64,000 bases of DNA, taken from NCBI RefSeq assembly GCF_932526225.1, contig NC_064047.1, forward strand, positions 13,402,460 to 13,466,459, read 5' to 3'. Source of the stretch: Nematostella vectensis. Taxonomy: Eukaryota > Cnidaria > Anthozoa > Actiniaria > Edwardsiidae. Within the stretch, counting starts at the first letter, position 1, and each line of letters starts with the position of its first letter. Positions 1-11,180 of this stretch are shown one piece after another. The notes under the pieces were generated by a model that searched no databases, had not been told where the DNA came from, and worked only from the letters and a program-made list of their open reading frames with translations. The position numbers were made by a program, and so were the translations under genes.

Positions 1-82
1 CAATAGTCTAAAACGTAAAAACCTTGATGGCCAAATTAACAGCAATGGGAAATCTCTAATAGAGCTATGTAAGGCACTTGAT

Positions 83-678
83 TTGCGAATTTTAAATGGA
101 AGAACTAAAGGCGATTCTTTAGGAAAGATAACATTTAATGGGCGCCTAGGTTTTAGTACTATAGATTATATGATAACTGATCATGATTTCCTTTCCTCTT
201 TTGAAAGTTTTATTGTATCACGTCCTTCTCCGTTATCGGATCACTCTCTGCTAATTGGCAGATTAAATATACCCTCTCCCTATGTCGATGACCGTAAAGC
301 CGCGACAAATCTTTTTAAACTTCCTATTCAATTTGCCTGGAGATCCAATTCGAAAGAGAAATTTACAGATGCTTTATCGTCACTTAGAACTTAGTGTACA
401 TTTTCAATGAGACAAATTTTGCTTGTAATAACACAGGCGTCAACAACATAGTGAATCAGTTCAATCTCATTTTAGAGACTGCCGCTAAGAAGTCTTTAAA
501 ATTAGCAAAGAATTCTCAGAGTTCAAAAACAAAACGAAAATCTCAGGCTTGGTTCGACGCTGATTGTACGAACCTTAGAAAACGACATAGACAAATATCA
601 GGCTTCATAGAAACCCACACGACTCAGAGGTTAGAGACGATTTCAGTAACGTTGATAAACACTATAAATCGCTTCTAA
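83..678 (+). pseudogene. LINE endonuclease C-terminus and linker (broken)
   Basis: The first open segment (83-394) carries a run reading STIDYM and then LSDHSLL. These are the late exonuclease-endonuclease-phosphatase motifs of LINE endonucleases; the SDH triad supplies catalytic Asp and His. A stop at about 392-394 breaks the frame. The following segment (394-678) reads as the basic linker that normally precedes the reverse transcriptase, with a W-F-D-x-D-C motif near 550-570 that is common in LINE linkers. The start of the endonuclease lies left of the window. The copy cannot make a full protein. Confidence 0.7.
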
Positions 679-719
679 AACAAAAGAAACGGGAATTTTA
701 TAATGACTCGATCGATAGT

Positions 720-1800
720 TTGGCTAACGTAAAAGATTCCCGGACGTTTTGGAATTCTATTAAGACTTTAAACCCCAAAAACTGTGTATCTTCCAAACAG
801 TCAGTACCCGTAGACAATCTTTTTCAGCACTTTAGTAAACTCCACTCATCCGTAGAGCAAACCACCCTCTCGCAACAACAACAACTAATAAATGATGCAA
901 TTAAAACACACGAAACACAAAGTTCATGCCATACTAATTTGGATAACCCAATAGCTGACGCAGATATTTTTAAAGCATTGAAAAAGTTAAAAAAAATAAG
1001 GCACCGGGGATTGACAGAATAAGAAATGAAATGCTGAAATGCGGCCAGCAAACTTTAGTCCCATGTATATCTAAGATTTTCAATTTAATATTGGATGCCG
1101 GTGTCTACCCTGATGTCTGGACAAGAGGCATAATTAGTGTTATTTATAAATCTGGTGATAAATCTGATCCTTCCAATTATAGAGGCATATGTGTCACAAG
1201 TTGTCTTGGAAAATTATTTTGTTTCATTCTAAATAATAGGTTACAGACGTTTCTCACATCGAATCAAATACTACATCAATCACAGATTGGCTTTCTCTCA
1301 GGTTTTCGAACATCCGTCCACATTTTCTCCTTACGTACTTTAATCGATAAATATGTAACGCATACCACAAAGGGAAAACTATTTTGTTGTTTCGTAGATT
1401 TCAAAAAGGCTTTTGATTCTGTTTGGCACCCTGGATTGCTATCAAAATTTTTAAGCTATGGATTGGATGGAAGATTTTATCGCATCGTATCAAGCATGTA
1501 TTCAAAGTCAGAATGCTGCATTAAGACTGGCAGTATGCGATCCGAATTTTTTTAAATACAATAGAGGAGTTCTCCAAGGATGTATTCTTTCCCCGCTATT
1601 ATTTAATTTGTATCTAAATGACATTCCCTCTCTTTTAGAGAATGCAGTTGGTCTTGACCCCGTTCTTTTGCCCAATGGATGATCTGGTTCTTATCTCAAC
1701 CAGTGCTTCGGGACTACAAAAATCGATTAGTCTGATCGATCATTTCTGTAAAGATTGGTTAATGTCTGTAAATCAAAAGAAAACAAAAGTAGTTATTTTT
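720..1800 (+). pseudogene. LINE reverse transcriptase domain (frameshifted)
   Basis: Reverse transcriptase motifs appear in order but in at least three frames. A linker segment covers 720-1022. Fingers motifs follow at 1031-1555, including an I-Y-K-S-G-D-K-S-D-P-S-N-Y-R-G-I run and block A, V-D-F-K-K-A-F-D, at about 1395-1420. The G-V-L-Q-G-C-I-L-S-P-L block is at about 1567-1600 in another frame. The catalytic F/Y-A-D-D turn is broken by a short frameshifting insertion: the two Asp codons are at 1678-1683, followed in that frame by LVLIS. The element is therefore inactive for reverse transcription. Confidence 0.85.
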
Positions 1801-2471
1801 CAAAAATAATGCCGGAAACTGACTCTTCAAAAATTTCGCTTTTTCTTAAACGGCTCACAACTAGATTGGTAACGTAACAGAATATAAATACTTAGGATGT
1901 ACTTTTACTACAAACGGTAATTTCACAACTTCGAAACTGCGGTTAGTTGAAAAAACAAGACGCTCTATCTTTGCAGTCAAGCGCTATCTCAATTTTAATA
2001 GATTCCCTATCAAGTTAAATAACAAGTTATTTAACGCACTCTTCTCGCCGATCCTATTGTACAACTCGGACATATGGGGAGCTTACGATGCGATAAATGT
2101 TCAAAAATGGGAAACAGACCCCGTAGAACGCTGGCATTGCCAATTTTTCAAATACTACTTTGGCTTGAACAAACGCGCCCCGAATGTCTCTGCCGAAATG
2201 AGGCAGGCAGATTATCGCTAAAATCAACAATATTACGTAACACCCTACTGTTTTGGCTCCATATTCAAGCATTACCAGAAAAACAAACAATGCCTAAACA
2301 ATGCCTAAAAATTTCTGGCGAATTGACATGTTCGGGTAAATCGAGCTTCATGTCCTCAATATGTAAGATACTGAAACATTTGATGCCCCATATAATAAGG
2401 AGACGATTTATAACAAATTTAAACTAGAAAAATTAATCACAAATATTACAAACGAATCTAAACGTCATCAA

Positions 2472-2885
2472 ATGGGTCTTATAAATCTGAACAAAAAGCT
2501 AATTTTTTACTACTCTTTCAAAAAAGACACAAAATCTAGTGAATGCTATGATAAAATACTTAAGATGGAACACAGAAAAGCTTTAGCCAAACTCAGACTA
2601 GGGAATCTTAATCTAAACATAGAAACAGAAAGACACACAAAACCTCCGATTCCAAGAGAGAAGCGTATCTGCCAGATTTGTAACACTTTAGAGGATGAAA
2701 AACATTTCATGCATTTCTGCGTCTCATCCCACTCTGAACGAAAGCAATTATTTTCTGATATCCAATCCCACTACATTTTCTTTGACAATCTAAGTAATGA
2801 TGATAAAATTCTGTTCCTTTTTAATAATGTTGACCCTTTTGTGAATAAGAAAGTAGCCCACTTTATATGCAAAACATTTAAATAA
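2472..2885 (+). pseudogene. LINE C-terminal Cys/His segment
   Basis: This 137-residue open frame is the tail of the LINE polyprotein. It contains C-Q-I-C, then D-E-K-H-F-M-H-F-C, a CxxC...H...C arrangement typical of the C-terminal end of CR1/Jockey-like open reading frames. The frame ends at 2885 and the element's 3' untranslated end follows within about 85 bases. The upstream part (1800-2470) is too decayed to follow in one frame. The start codon at 2472 is only the first ATG in the frame, not a true start. Confidence 0.65.
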
Positions 2886-2971
2886 AGACCGAATACTCTC
2901 ATTTAAGCCATATTATGTTATGCAATACCATCAATGTAAATGGAATGCAAATAAATAAATGTAAAATGTAA

Positions 2972-4136
2972 CTTCACCCTCTCCGCCTCACCAAGCCTCA
3001 CACTTCACCCCACCTCCTTCACCAAGCCTTACACTTCACCCCCTCCCCCTCACCAACCCTCACACTTCACCCCCTCCCCTTCAACAAGCATCACACTTCA
3101 CCCCCTCCCCCTCACCAAGCATCACACTTCACCCCCTCCCCCTCACCAAGCCTTACACTTCACCCCCTCCCCCTCACCAAGCCTTACACTTCACCCCCTC
3201 CCCCTCACCAAGCCTCACACTTCACCCCCTCCCCCTCACAAAGCCTCACACTTCACCCCCTCCCCCTCACCAAGCCTTACACTTTACCCCCTCCCACTCA
3301 CCATGCCTCACACTTCACCCACTCCCCCTCACCAAGCCTCACACTTCACCCCCTCCCCCTCACCAGGCCTCACACTTAACCCCCTCCCCCTCACCAAGCC
3401 TCACACTTAACCCCCTCCCACTCACCAAGCCTCACACTTCACCCCCTTCCCCTCACCAAGCCTCACACTTCACCCCCTCCCCCTCACCAAGCCTCATACT
3501 TCACCCCCTCCCCCTCACCAAGCCTTACACTTCACCCCCTCCCCCTCACCAAGCCTCACACTTCACCCCCTCCCCCTCACCAAGCCTCACACTTCACCCC
3601 CTCCCCTTCACCAAGCCTCACACTTCACCCCTTCCCCCTCACCAAGCCTCACACTTCACCCCCTCCTCCTTACCAAGCATCACACTTCACCCCCTCCCCT
3701 TCAGCAAGCATCACACTTCACCCTCTCCCCCTTACCAAGCCTTACACTTCACTCCCTCCCCCTCACCAAGCCTTACACTTCACCTCCTTCCCCTCACCAA
3801 GCCTCACACTTCACCCCCTCCCCTTCACCAAGCCTCACACTTCACCCCCTCCCCCTCACCAAACCTCACACTTCACCCCCTCCCCCTCACCAACCCTCAC
3901 ACTTCACCCCCTCCCCTCATCAAGCCTCACACTTCACCCCCTCCCCTTCACCAAGCATCACACTTCACCCCCTCCCCCTCACCAAGCCTCACACTTCACC
4001 CCCTCCCCCTCACCAAGCCTCACACTTCACCCCCTCCCCCTCACCAAGCATCACACTTCACCCCCTCCCCCTCACCAAGCCACACACTACACCCCGGCTC
4101 TCCCCCTCACCAAGCCTCACATTTCACCCCCTCCCC
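2972..4136. repeat. 31-bp minisatellite, about 37 copies
   Basis: Tandem units of 31 bp are built of TTCACCCCCTCCCCCTCACC followed by AAGCCTCACAC. Common variants carry TTACAC or ATCACAC in the last part. The strand is strongly asymmetric: C-rich on plus, G-rich on minus. Open frames through it are accidental. It lies between the LINE and the third exon of the D8C/EGF gene. Confidence 0.95.
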
Positions 4137-4290
4137 CAGCCTGGCTCTGCCTTTGCCTCTCCTTCCCCAGCGTTGCAATTCATTTCCCTCTCCCTGACCT
4201 TAACCCACCAGCCTACCCTATTCTTTCAAAGCCCCGTCATTCCTTCATTCTAATCTTCCAATTTTTTACACGTCAATGGCTATGGTTGCA

Positions 4291-4432
4291 CTACTTACAA
4301 AGCCCTGCCATTCCTTCCCTCTGATCTTCCAAAGCCCCGCCATTCCTTCCCTCTGATCTTCCAAAGCCCAGTCCTTCCCTCTGATCTTCCAAAGCCCCGC
4401 CATTCCTTCCCTCTGATCTTCCAATTTTCCAC
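4291..4432. repeat. Short 31-bp-spaced tandem repeat
   Basis: A phrase reading CCTCTGATCTTCCAAAGCCC recurs about every 31 bp, four times, with the third unit slightly shortened. A further copy of the flanking phrase (CACGTCAATGGCTATGG) occurs at about 4272 and again at 4433, so a segment of roughly 160 bp is itself partly duplicated. It lies in the intron directly after the donor at 4461. Confidence 0.7.
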
Positions 4433-4461
4433 ACGTCAATGGCTATGGAGGCACTACTTAC

Positions 4462-4709
4462 CGTGCTCCCTAGTTTAGGCCTGATCCGACTTTGCAGGGG
4501 GTCATAAACACAATTTTCTCCTTTGTTCCTGCAAGACGTCATATTACTACTCAGTATTGGACCATCGTACCACTCGATGTTGAAGGAGACGTTACTCCAC
4601 AGAGGAAAGGTGAAGTTGCACACCATGAATAGGTCCCTGTCGCCGGTAGTCAAGGGCTCCACCTTTGGCTTGGGGACCAGAGAACTCGGGAAAACGGCTT
4701 TCACGTCAG
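4462..4709 (-). CDS. Secreted D8C/EGF protein, exon 3 (vWDE-like module)
   Basis: This 248-nt exon begins after ...TTATCACAG and ends before GTAAGT. It starts with two bases, matching the phase-1 end of exon 2, and ends in phase 0. It encodes about 83 residues starting A-D-V-K-A-V-F-P-S-S, with N-F-T-F, a W-Y-D-G run and paired cysteines (C-N-F-T, S-C-R-N, N-C-V-Y). This looks like the disulphide-stabilised beta-sandwich that follows the D8C/EGF part in von Willebrand factor D and EGF domain-containing (VWDE)-like proteins. That family match is from memory and is less certain than the D8C call. No further exon is visible to the left, so the rest of the gene lies outside the window or was displaced by the minisatellite and LINE. 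Confidence 0.75.
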
Positions 4710-5173
4710 CTGTGATAATAGTACAAATACAATAGAACTCCGTTACTCTGAGAGAAAGAGAAATTAGTTCGAGTTATTAGCCGAGGCTCTAGGTAAAGGA
4801 GCTCACATGGAAATATATTTGCTGTTCAATTTTTTTAATTGAAATCACGAACAAGTTATCGGTACCCTTATATGGGTCTAGGAAACCATCTAAAAAAAAG
4901 ACTGGGAACCGGAATAAGAAAAAAAAATCATAATTGCTTGTTTTGGGAAGAAAAGATATAGAAAGGAAATGTAGAGGAAATGGGGTTTGTGGAAACGATC
5001 TAAATAATGTGAGCGGAGAATTATTTCGGTTTGGAATTTGGATTATTAATTAAGATAATCCAGGAGAAATCGAGCTAACGAAAAACTAACCGCCTCGATT
5101 AAGTGGGGTTTTATTGTAATATACCAGTACTTCAATAAGATGTGTAGTACACATATAAAGGGAAAACTATCTT

Positions 5174-5358
5174 CCCAAATTTAAAAACTGAAATTCGACT
5201 CTCGGTGTATTGTATTCATTGTTCTGGTAAGACCACGACAGCTTGGGCTTTTTGTTTTTACCCAAATTTAAAAACTGAAATTCGACTCTCGGTGTATTGT
5301 ATTCATTGTTCTGGTAAGACCACGACAGCTTGGGCTTTTTGTTTTTACCCAAATTTAA
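5174..5358. repeat. 87-bp tandem duplication
   Basis: An 87-bp unit beginning CCCAAATTTAAAAACTGAAA occurs twice in perfect tandem (from 5174 and 5261), with the first 13 bases of a third copy at 5348. The copies are essentially identical, so the duplication is recent. It lies in the intron between exons 2 and 3 of the D8C/EGF gene. Confidence 0.95.
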
Positions 5359-5515
5359 AAATATATATATACAAGGTTAAGACCAGTCGGGGCCAGGTTG
5401 TGTCCTTCCCACCCAAATAATATCCACATGTTTTTGTATCGCCCCTCCCCCTCCCCCCGATAACAGTCACAGTCTGTGACAGCTCTGATATGTCTGGATT
5501 GAAGATATGGGATAC

Positions 5516-5563
5516 CTGTGCAATTTGGTCCACTGAAGCCTTCGTCGCAGGGTATTCCATCGC
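5516..5563 (-). CDS. Secreted D8C/EGF protein, exon 2 (48-nt EGF half-module)
   Basis: This microexon of 48 nt lies between TTTTTTCAAG and GTATCC. It adds 16 residues that read G-D-G-I-P-C-D-E-G-F-S-G-P-N-C-T, the last third of an EGF-like domain (C-x-x-G-F-x-G-x-x-C). It enters and leaves in phase 1, which agrees with the phase-1 end of exon 1 and the phase-1 start of exon 3. That agreement is the main support for an exon this small. Confidence 0.75.
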
Positions 5564-5699
5564 CTTGAAAAAAGGATACAGTTTAAAAACCAAAAATGCC
5601 TACCAAACATTTCTCAAACGTTTGCTTTTCTACTACTTTGTAGAGCTGTGTACAGTGTTACATAATACACCACTGGTATTCACAGACAGAATCACGCAA

Positions 5700-6240
5700 G
5701 CAGCACAGCCATTCATGGTCACGCATTAAGCAAAGCCATAAATGGTCACGCAACGACCACAGCCATTTATGGTCACGCACAAGCACAGCCATTTATAGTC
5801 ACGCAACGAGCACAGACATTCATGGTCACTCAACGAGCTTAGCCATTTATCATTACGGAAGGAGCACAGCCGTTCAAGGTCACAGAACAGGCACATCCAT
5901 TCATGGTCACGCAACGAGCACAGCCATTCATAGTCACGCAACGAGGACAGCCATTCATGGTCACACAACGAGGACAGCCATTCATGGTCACACAACGAGC
6001 ACAGCCATTCATGGTCACGCAAGAAGCACAGCCATTCATGGTCACACAACGAGCTCAGCCATTCATGGTCACGCAGCGAGCTCAGCCATTTATGGTCACG
6101 CAGCGAGCACAGCCATAAATGGTCACGCAACGAGCACAGCCATTCATAGTCACGCAACGAGCGCAGCCATTCATGGTCACGCAACGAGCACAGCCATTCA
6201 TGGTCACGCAACAAGCACAGCCATTCATGGTCACGCAACG
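5700..6240. repeat. 27-bp minisatellite, about 20 copies
   Basis: Units of 27 bp contain ATGGTCACGCAACGAGCACA followed by GCCATTC. Because 27 is a multiple of 3, long frames stay open on both strands (nine-residue repeats). None begins at a supported start, and the repeat lies just past the exon 1 donor of the D8C gene, so it is intronic. Confidence 0.95.
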
Positions 6241-6287
6241 CTTTCCTCGCGTGACCAGCTCCAATAACTGGTGTCCCGAAAACCTAC

Positions 6288-6762
6288 CTGCGCAGTACGC
6301 CATTGAGCACCCATAAGGAGGTCGAAGATAGTAGACATAGTACCCTCCGCTGCACATCTCCACGCACATGTCAATAGAACGGAAGCAACCGTTGTTCCTG
6401 TTATTGACGTTAACGCACGCGGTAGTTTCCTTGGTTACCCCAATCGTGTCTGGGTGGGTCCCCCTCATCCATATCGGCGCTAAGGTTCCACACATGTTCG
6501 GCTCGGGTTTAGTGGTCGGGATCTCGCCGCCGACACTGCTAGTGAACCGATACCATCCGGGCTGAAGGAGGTAGTCGCACAAGGCGGGCTGCGGTCTTTT
6601 GTATCTGTATTTTGTGCTTCTATGCGGGTCTTTAATCGGGATGTAGTTCGCTGCTGAGCAGGGGTCGGCGGGCCTTGGGCAGCTTCTCCCGTCGGACGTT
6701 CCCGTGAAGCCAGTAAAGGCGTAAAGAACAAGGATACAAGCTGCAAATCTTCCCATTGTCAA
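6288..6762 (-). CDS. Secreted protein with D8C domain, exon 1
   Basis: Exon 1 begins at an ATG at 6762 (a second in-frame ATG lies two codons on) and ends at CAG|GTAGG after 475 nt, in phase 1. The first ~22 residues are hydrophobic (F-A-A-C-I-L-V-L-Y-A-F) and read as a signal peptide. The rest is a D8C domain as in uromodulin and GP2: D-P-C, C-D-Y-L-L-Q-P-G-W-Y-R-F, C-G-T-x-A-P-I-W, H-P, C-V-E-M-C, Y-Y-V-Y-x-L-R-P-P and a final A-Y-C-A-G, with the expected even cysteine spacing. D8C proteins are secreted or membrane-anchored and extracellular. The EGF piece and the next exon place it with VWDE-like proteins common in cnidarians. Reading past the donor runs into the minisatellite. Confidence 0.88.
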
Positions 6763-6829
6763 TTAGCTTTAGCGCAGAGGGAAAGAAAGAAAAGTAAAGT
6801 TGAGGGTGGCGATTTCAAAATCACTTGGG

Positions 6830-6955
6830 CGCGGGCATGTCCCTTAAACCAAGACCGCACAGGCCGCGGGCATGTATCTTAAACCTAGACCGCACAGGCC
6901 GCGGGCATGTATCTTAAACCAAGACCGCACAGGCCGCCGGCATGTCCCTTAAACC
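6830..6955. repeat. 35-bp tandem repeat, 3.5-4 copies
   Basis: The phrase GCGGGCATGT...CTTAAACC...GACCGCACAGGCC repeats at about 35-bp steps, lying 70-190 bases upstream of the D8C start codon on the minus strand. It could overlap the promoter of that gene, which is inference from position only. Confidence 0.85.
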
Positions 6956-8035
6956 TTGATTTATCAGTTTCTGCTAAAAACCAATATGTGGGAAAATATT
7001 TCCAAACTATTAACGAATAAAAACTTTGCTATATGGCGTGAAGCACACATATAAATAGATGAATCCTCCTTCACAGCAATCACAATAAAGATACTTCTAG
7101 AGGTAGAAATATACTCTTCGTGTTTTTGTACCATCCCGAATGGATAGAGTGATTAGGAACCAGGGTCTGGATGTGGGTAGCCAGTTAAATCTTTTATAAT
7201 TTGTCGGTAGTCAGGAAGAATTATCGGTCTTTGTCGGTAGTCGGTTAATCTAAATTAGTATTCGCTTTTGTACCAGATTTTATGTATAAACTAGATTAAA
7301 CATTATTTAGGATTGAGTAGTAATTGATAACTTATTGAAAATAAATTCATTATGGATTAATAATTGACAGAAAAGTTGATGCAACATGAAAAACAGTGCA
7401 TATTCTGAAATGACGTATTTTGTAGATTGACGATGGAAGTAAAGAGTAAAAATACGGGAAATAATGACTGTAGTCGGCAAATATTTTTTGTCGCTAGTCA
7501 CTAGTTTTCATGTTTTGTCGGTAGTCGGTTACTCTTTAGGCCGCTTGTCGCCAGTCGGTTAACCCCATCCAGACCATCATGTTATGCAGAGTTATGCACT
7601 GCCTTGCATATTCCTATTATTGCGATATTGTCGTGATACTGTCGACAGTATTATTGTTTCTTTTTTTCTACAAAAAAAGCATGTTTCTAGTATAAGGTAA
7701 AGCCAGTAAGCACTCCATAGTGTTTTATTCCGTGGATTATTACGGGAACATTTGTGGGCATATTATGTTTTTGGGGATCATTCGCGCGCCGGGGATCATT
7801 TGCGGTCCTGTACAGACCTGAGTTTGAGATGTGCTCGCTAAAAAACAGCTTCTGTGAGCGGCTGAGAGAGATTAGAGGGGATCAAAGTGGTTTCTAAAGA
7901 CCACATTCTTATCACATCATCTTTAAGTTATGAATAGTAAGAGAAGATTTGAGACATTTGCGCCTTTTTGGTTTGTACTTATACTGTACATCTGCTTCAA
8001 AACACTCTTTTATGATGCTGAATGGATCATAAAGA

Positions 8036-8246
8036 TCTTTTAGATACGAGCTAAGACATAACACGAATAGCATAGGGACTTTTAGATACGAGCTAAGACA
8101 TAACACGAATAGCATAGGGACTTTTAGATATGAGCTAAGACATAACACGAATAGCAGAGGGACTTTTAGATACGAGCTAAGACATAACACGAATCGCATA
8201 GGGATTTTTAGATACGAGCTAAGACATAACACGAATAGCATAGGGC
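8036..8246. repeat. 42-bp tandem repeat, 5 copies
   Basis: Five near-identical units of 42 bp contain TTTTAGATACGAGCTAAGAC followed by ATAACACGAATAGCATAGGGAC. Since 42 is a multiple of 3, the minus strand stays open as a 14-residue repeat (L-F-V-L-C-L-S-S-Y-L-K), but there is no start, signal or neighbour that supports a gene. Confidence 0.95.
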
Positions 8247-9620
8247 TTATTGTATTATTGAAGCTAAGAGTGTCAATTTTGAGCGATGTTTTAGGAAACA
8301 AAGCTCCTTAAAGAAAACTTGGATTGACTCCGAGTAAGATGTCGCCTGGACGCGGAAGTTAAAACACAAAGGTAACAGAGGTTTTCGCGTTCTCAGGTTC
8401 TCTAAGCGGCCAGCTATAGAAACATAAGGCACGTTTATAAGCTAAATGAAAATATACTTAAATATCTCTAGATGGACGTTATTCCTTTTTTTGGTTGTAA
8501 AAGAATTACACACCAAACAACGCAAACATTCCTTACAATAATATGTTATAGATTCTAGACAGGCGCAAGTCACAAATAACACATTTTACTTGCCTCTTAT
8601 TCGTCTAAGGAATGGCACGAGTGTTCCTGAACGTTGCAGCACCAAAAAAATTCCTTTTAAGATATCAAAATATCTTATCTGCAAACAAACTCGACCAACT
8701 ATAGCTATGACAGTTTGCGAGTTTGGGTTTTGGAAAACAAGTTATCTGATACAGCCGCAACCAGTCTGTTCTGGACCTATGACCTCAGAAAACTAAGCTT
8801 ACGTCTACATTGAATGCCAGTCACAAATCATTACGTTTAATTTATTATTCTTCACGTCAAGCGGCGTTTCCATATAAGTCCTTATTTAGCCTCATATGTA
8901 AAATGCAAAAATACCGTTAAAATGGCGAATAGTGACCGTGGTGTGAATTAACTAACGTTTGAGGCCCTCCCCCAAATCGCAGCTCAAAATACGTAACCCT
9001 CCCCCCAAACATACCAGCACTCCCCCCACCCCCCGTTAAATAATTACTCTTCCCTACAAATAAAAACTGTATGGGACAAGTTAAGGTGTGTCTTGGGCAT
9101 GTTTTCGATAAAAAGTGGTTTGATTTTGGGATACCTTGATATACTAAAAAAAAGTAACAACTCTATTCACTGAAAAAAGTGTCAATCTTCTAGCACGGCA
9201 CACGTCTCGATAATAGGGACTCTCTTAAACGGGGTCAACAATTCACCGGAAGAAACTTTCACTCAGACCAACCATCACTATTATTCTCCCAATGACGAAG
9301 GCAGGGCCCCCTGAATGGTCGATGTCCGATATTCGTATATTCTCTCATAATAATGGCAACGTTTGTATGCTCGCGCATATTCTTATTTAAATAAAACGCA
9401 GTGCTTCGGTTGGAATGTATGTTCATCAGAACATATGAAACGGATAAACCACTACAAATACCACAGAAAAGACAGAACTCCAGGAAAATTTCACTACACA
9501 AAAATGCGATACCCGAATTTTATACCCCAAAATACGTGACTTATTACCCCCCTCACAAGTGTTATAATGCCATAACGAGGAGACTGTGCATCCAAGAATA
9601 GGAGGCTACATACATGCAAC

Positions 9621-9626
9621 TTTATT
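9621..9626 (-). terminator. Possible polyadenylation signal of the TRIM-TLDc gene
   Basis: On the minus strand this reads AATAAA. It lies about 725 bases after the TLDc stop codon at 10352, so it would give a long but ordinary 3' untranslated region. Nothing else supports it, and other A/T-rich sites occur nearby. Confidence 0.3.
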
Positions 9627-10351
9627 TCTCCACAAATTTCTATACATTTCAATAGGTATATTACATTATACATGTATATGATGTAATAAAAAATAATATA
9701 AAAGGTGACGAGTGCCCATGGTTAAAATGCTTAACCAGAGTCACCATTCAGGCCCTAAGGGAGTGTCATCCCTCAAGACTCAGGATACCTTAATTTAAGG
9801 TCCCCAATTGATTGTCATATAATCCCCCCTTACCCTCAGCTTAATTATTGAACAGACTTCTCCCCTAAACTATTTCACAATCTTGTATATCTAAAAGCCT
9901 CGCTTTAAATGGCTTATTACAGCAGTAATCCGTCACAGATTTTGAACATCAAAAATGCATTGTTTTTGAAAGCCAGTTAAAATAATCAAAACTTGTAAGC
10001 TGCACTGGTGTTATAGAATCCTGAACTAAGCTCATACACACTTCAAATAAGGCTGCACTAAAGAATCCTTGTGCCCGCGTTGGCTCATGGGTATAAAAAA
10101 ATGAGCAAATTCAAATTTAAAACTGATTTTTTTTTTCATCTTTTTTGTGCTTTTTACCACTTGCACTGGGGTTTTCATAACATGTGGTTTTGTGATTTAC
10201 ATGCTACCCATGATGCATTCGCGGGTCACAACACATGTATTTCCACAATACATCCTAATTCAAAATCAGTAATTTCATGACACAGTACCAACTAACAAAT
10301 ATTTATACATCTTTATGTCTATTGTCACTTTACAGGCGTTCAAAGCTGTAT

Positions 10352-10710
10352 TCAGTCCACCACCTCGTGAAACACCTCCATTTCGTCGGGTGTGAATGTC
10401 CAGGTGCCAGCAAAGACGTCACACGGGCGATAAGATGGGACGCCCTGGGGACGAGCGTACTTGTGTGGCTCCGTACAGGACTCTTCATTACCCCCCGCGT
10501 TGTCAGCGATGTACAGGTCACTACCACAACCAAACCACGGATCACCAAACGCCGGATCACCACCAAACGCCGGACCGCAACTTGTGTGGTCACAAATGGC
10601 CTGTTCATCTGGCGTGCGCCTCAATGGCAACTTTTCAGGGCGGTAGCCATTCTTGTTACACAGTGTGAACAAGAATGACCTGCTGGAGGACTGCCATCCA
10701 CGGTCACTCA
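10352..10710 (-). CDS. TRIM-TLDc protein, exon 4 (C-terminal half of TLDc, stop)
   Basis: The last coding exon runs from an acceptor ...TTCTTCAAAG to a TGA at 10352. It encodes S-D-R-G-W-Q-S-S-S-R-S-F-L-F-T-L-C-N-K-N-G-Y, then G-P-A-F-G-G-D, D-L-Y-I-A-D-N-A and A-G-T-W-T-F-T-P-D-E-M-E-V-F. These are the order and spacing of the second half of a TLDc domain (F-L-F-x-L, G-P-x-F-G, D-L-x-I, F-x-x-x-E-x-E-V-F). TLDc is a beta-sandwich known from OXR1/TBC1D24-type proteins, linked to oxidative-stress responses and V-ATPase binding in other animals. The exon starts with two bases, so it needs a phase-1 donor. The site at 13979 supplies that; the stronger-looking GTGAGG at 13971 does not. Confidence 0.85.
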
Positions 10711-11019
10711 CTTTGAAGAACATAAAACAAAATGCGTTATTTTTATAATAAAAACTAGAATAAATACGACAAAAATTGTGTTTTGGTATATCATAACAGC
10801 TGAACTCGTATAATTTAAATTCTCAAATGTCAGAATTGTCACTTTTCGTTAGTATGACCAAATAATAATAAAAAAAATAGTAAAAAAGCTTCTATGCATT
10901 CATGAATTGTGTCTTTTCCAGTTAAGATCTGCTTCTTGCGACCCGCGGGGTTTCCACCCTCCAGATATCGGCACTGAAAAATATTACTTCCCGGCTTGCA
11001 GAAATGTCCAATTTTTTCA

Positions 11020-11180
11020 TAAAGAGGGGGGAGGGGAGGGGGAGATAGCCCTTTTCGAGGATAGAAAATAAGTTAAAGTAAAAGATCTTATAACCCCCAT
11101 CCCATTTAAGCCCCTGTCTATAATAATTAAGCCCCCACCCCTGCCTGATTTGGGTTTTTTTTTTTTTTTTTTTGTACAAA
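11020..11180. repeat. G/C-rich and T-run low-complexity block
   Basis: An AGGGGGGAGGGGAGGGGGAG stretch (11024-11045) is followed by several CCCCCA or CCCC runs and a T run of about 21 at 11154-11173. This looks like a decayed dispersed element in the intron of the TRIM-TLDc gene; the family was not recognised. Confidence 0.5.

Larger units (their letters stand above)
1..2970 (+). mobile_element. Degenerate non-LTR (LINE) retrotransposon, 5' truncated by the window edge
   Basis: This stretch reads in broken frames as a LINE polyprotein: the C-terminal part of an apurinic-type endonuclease, then a reverse transcriptase, then a Cys/His C-terminal segment. The order matches LINEs of the CR1/Jockey/L2 type, but the clade is uncertain. 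Several frameshifts and stops separate the pieces, so it is a dead copy. The 3' end is A/T-rich, with short AAATAAATAAATG-like repeats near 2945-2970 and no long poly(A), as in LINEs with microsatellite-like tails. A 31-bp minisatellite begins directly after it. It lies beyond the last visible exon of the minus-strand D8C/EGF gene, so it may sit in an intron of that gene or downstream of it. Confidence 0.85.
6763..9620. other. Intergenic region with small tandem repeats; no gene seen
   Basis: No convincing coding exon or RNA gene is visible. It should hold the minus-strand promoter of the D8C gene just above 6762, but no core element stands out. At about 7180-7560 there are scattered copies of TTGTCGGTAGTCGGTTA. 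At 7775-7815 a stretch (GGGGATCATTTGCGGTCCTG) resembles the terminal repeats of the element at 18770. Short C-rich runs lie at 9000-9035. Confidence 0.6.

Noticed and set aside
5726..6287. Repeat protein reading R-D-H-E-W-L-C-S-L or C-V-T-M-N-G-C-A-R
   Set aside because: Translation of the 27-bp minisatellite past the exon 1 donor of the D8C gene; no independent start or domain.
7912..8301. 129-codon hydrophobic repeat frame
   Set aside because: It arises from the 42-bp tandem repeat (14 codons), with no start support or flanking exon.
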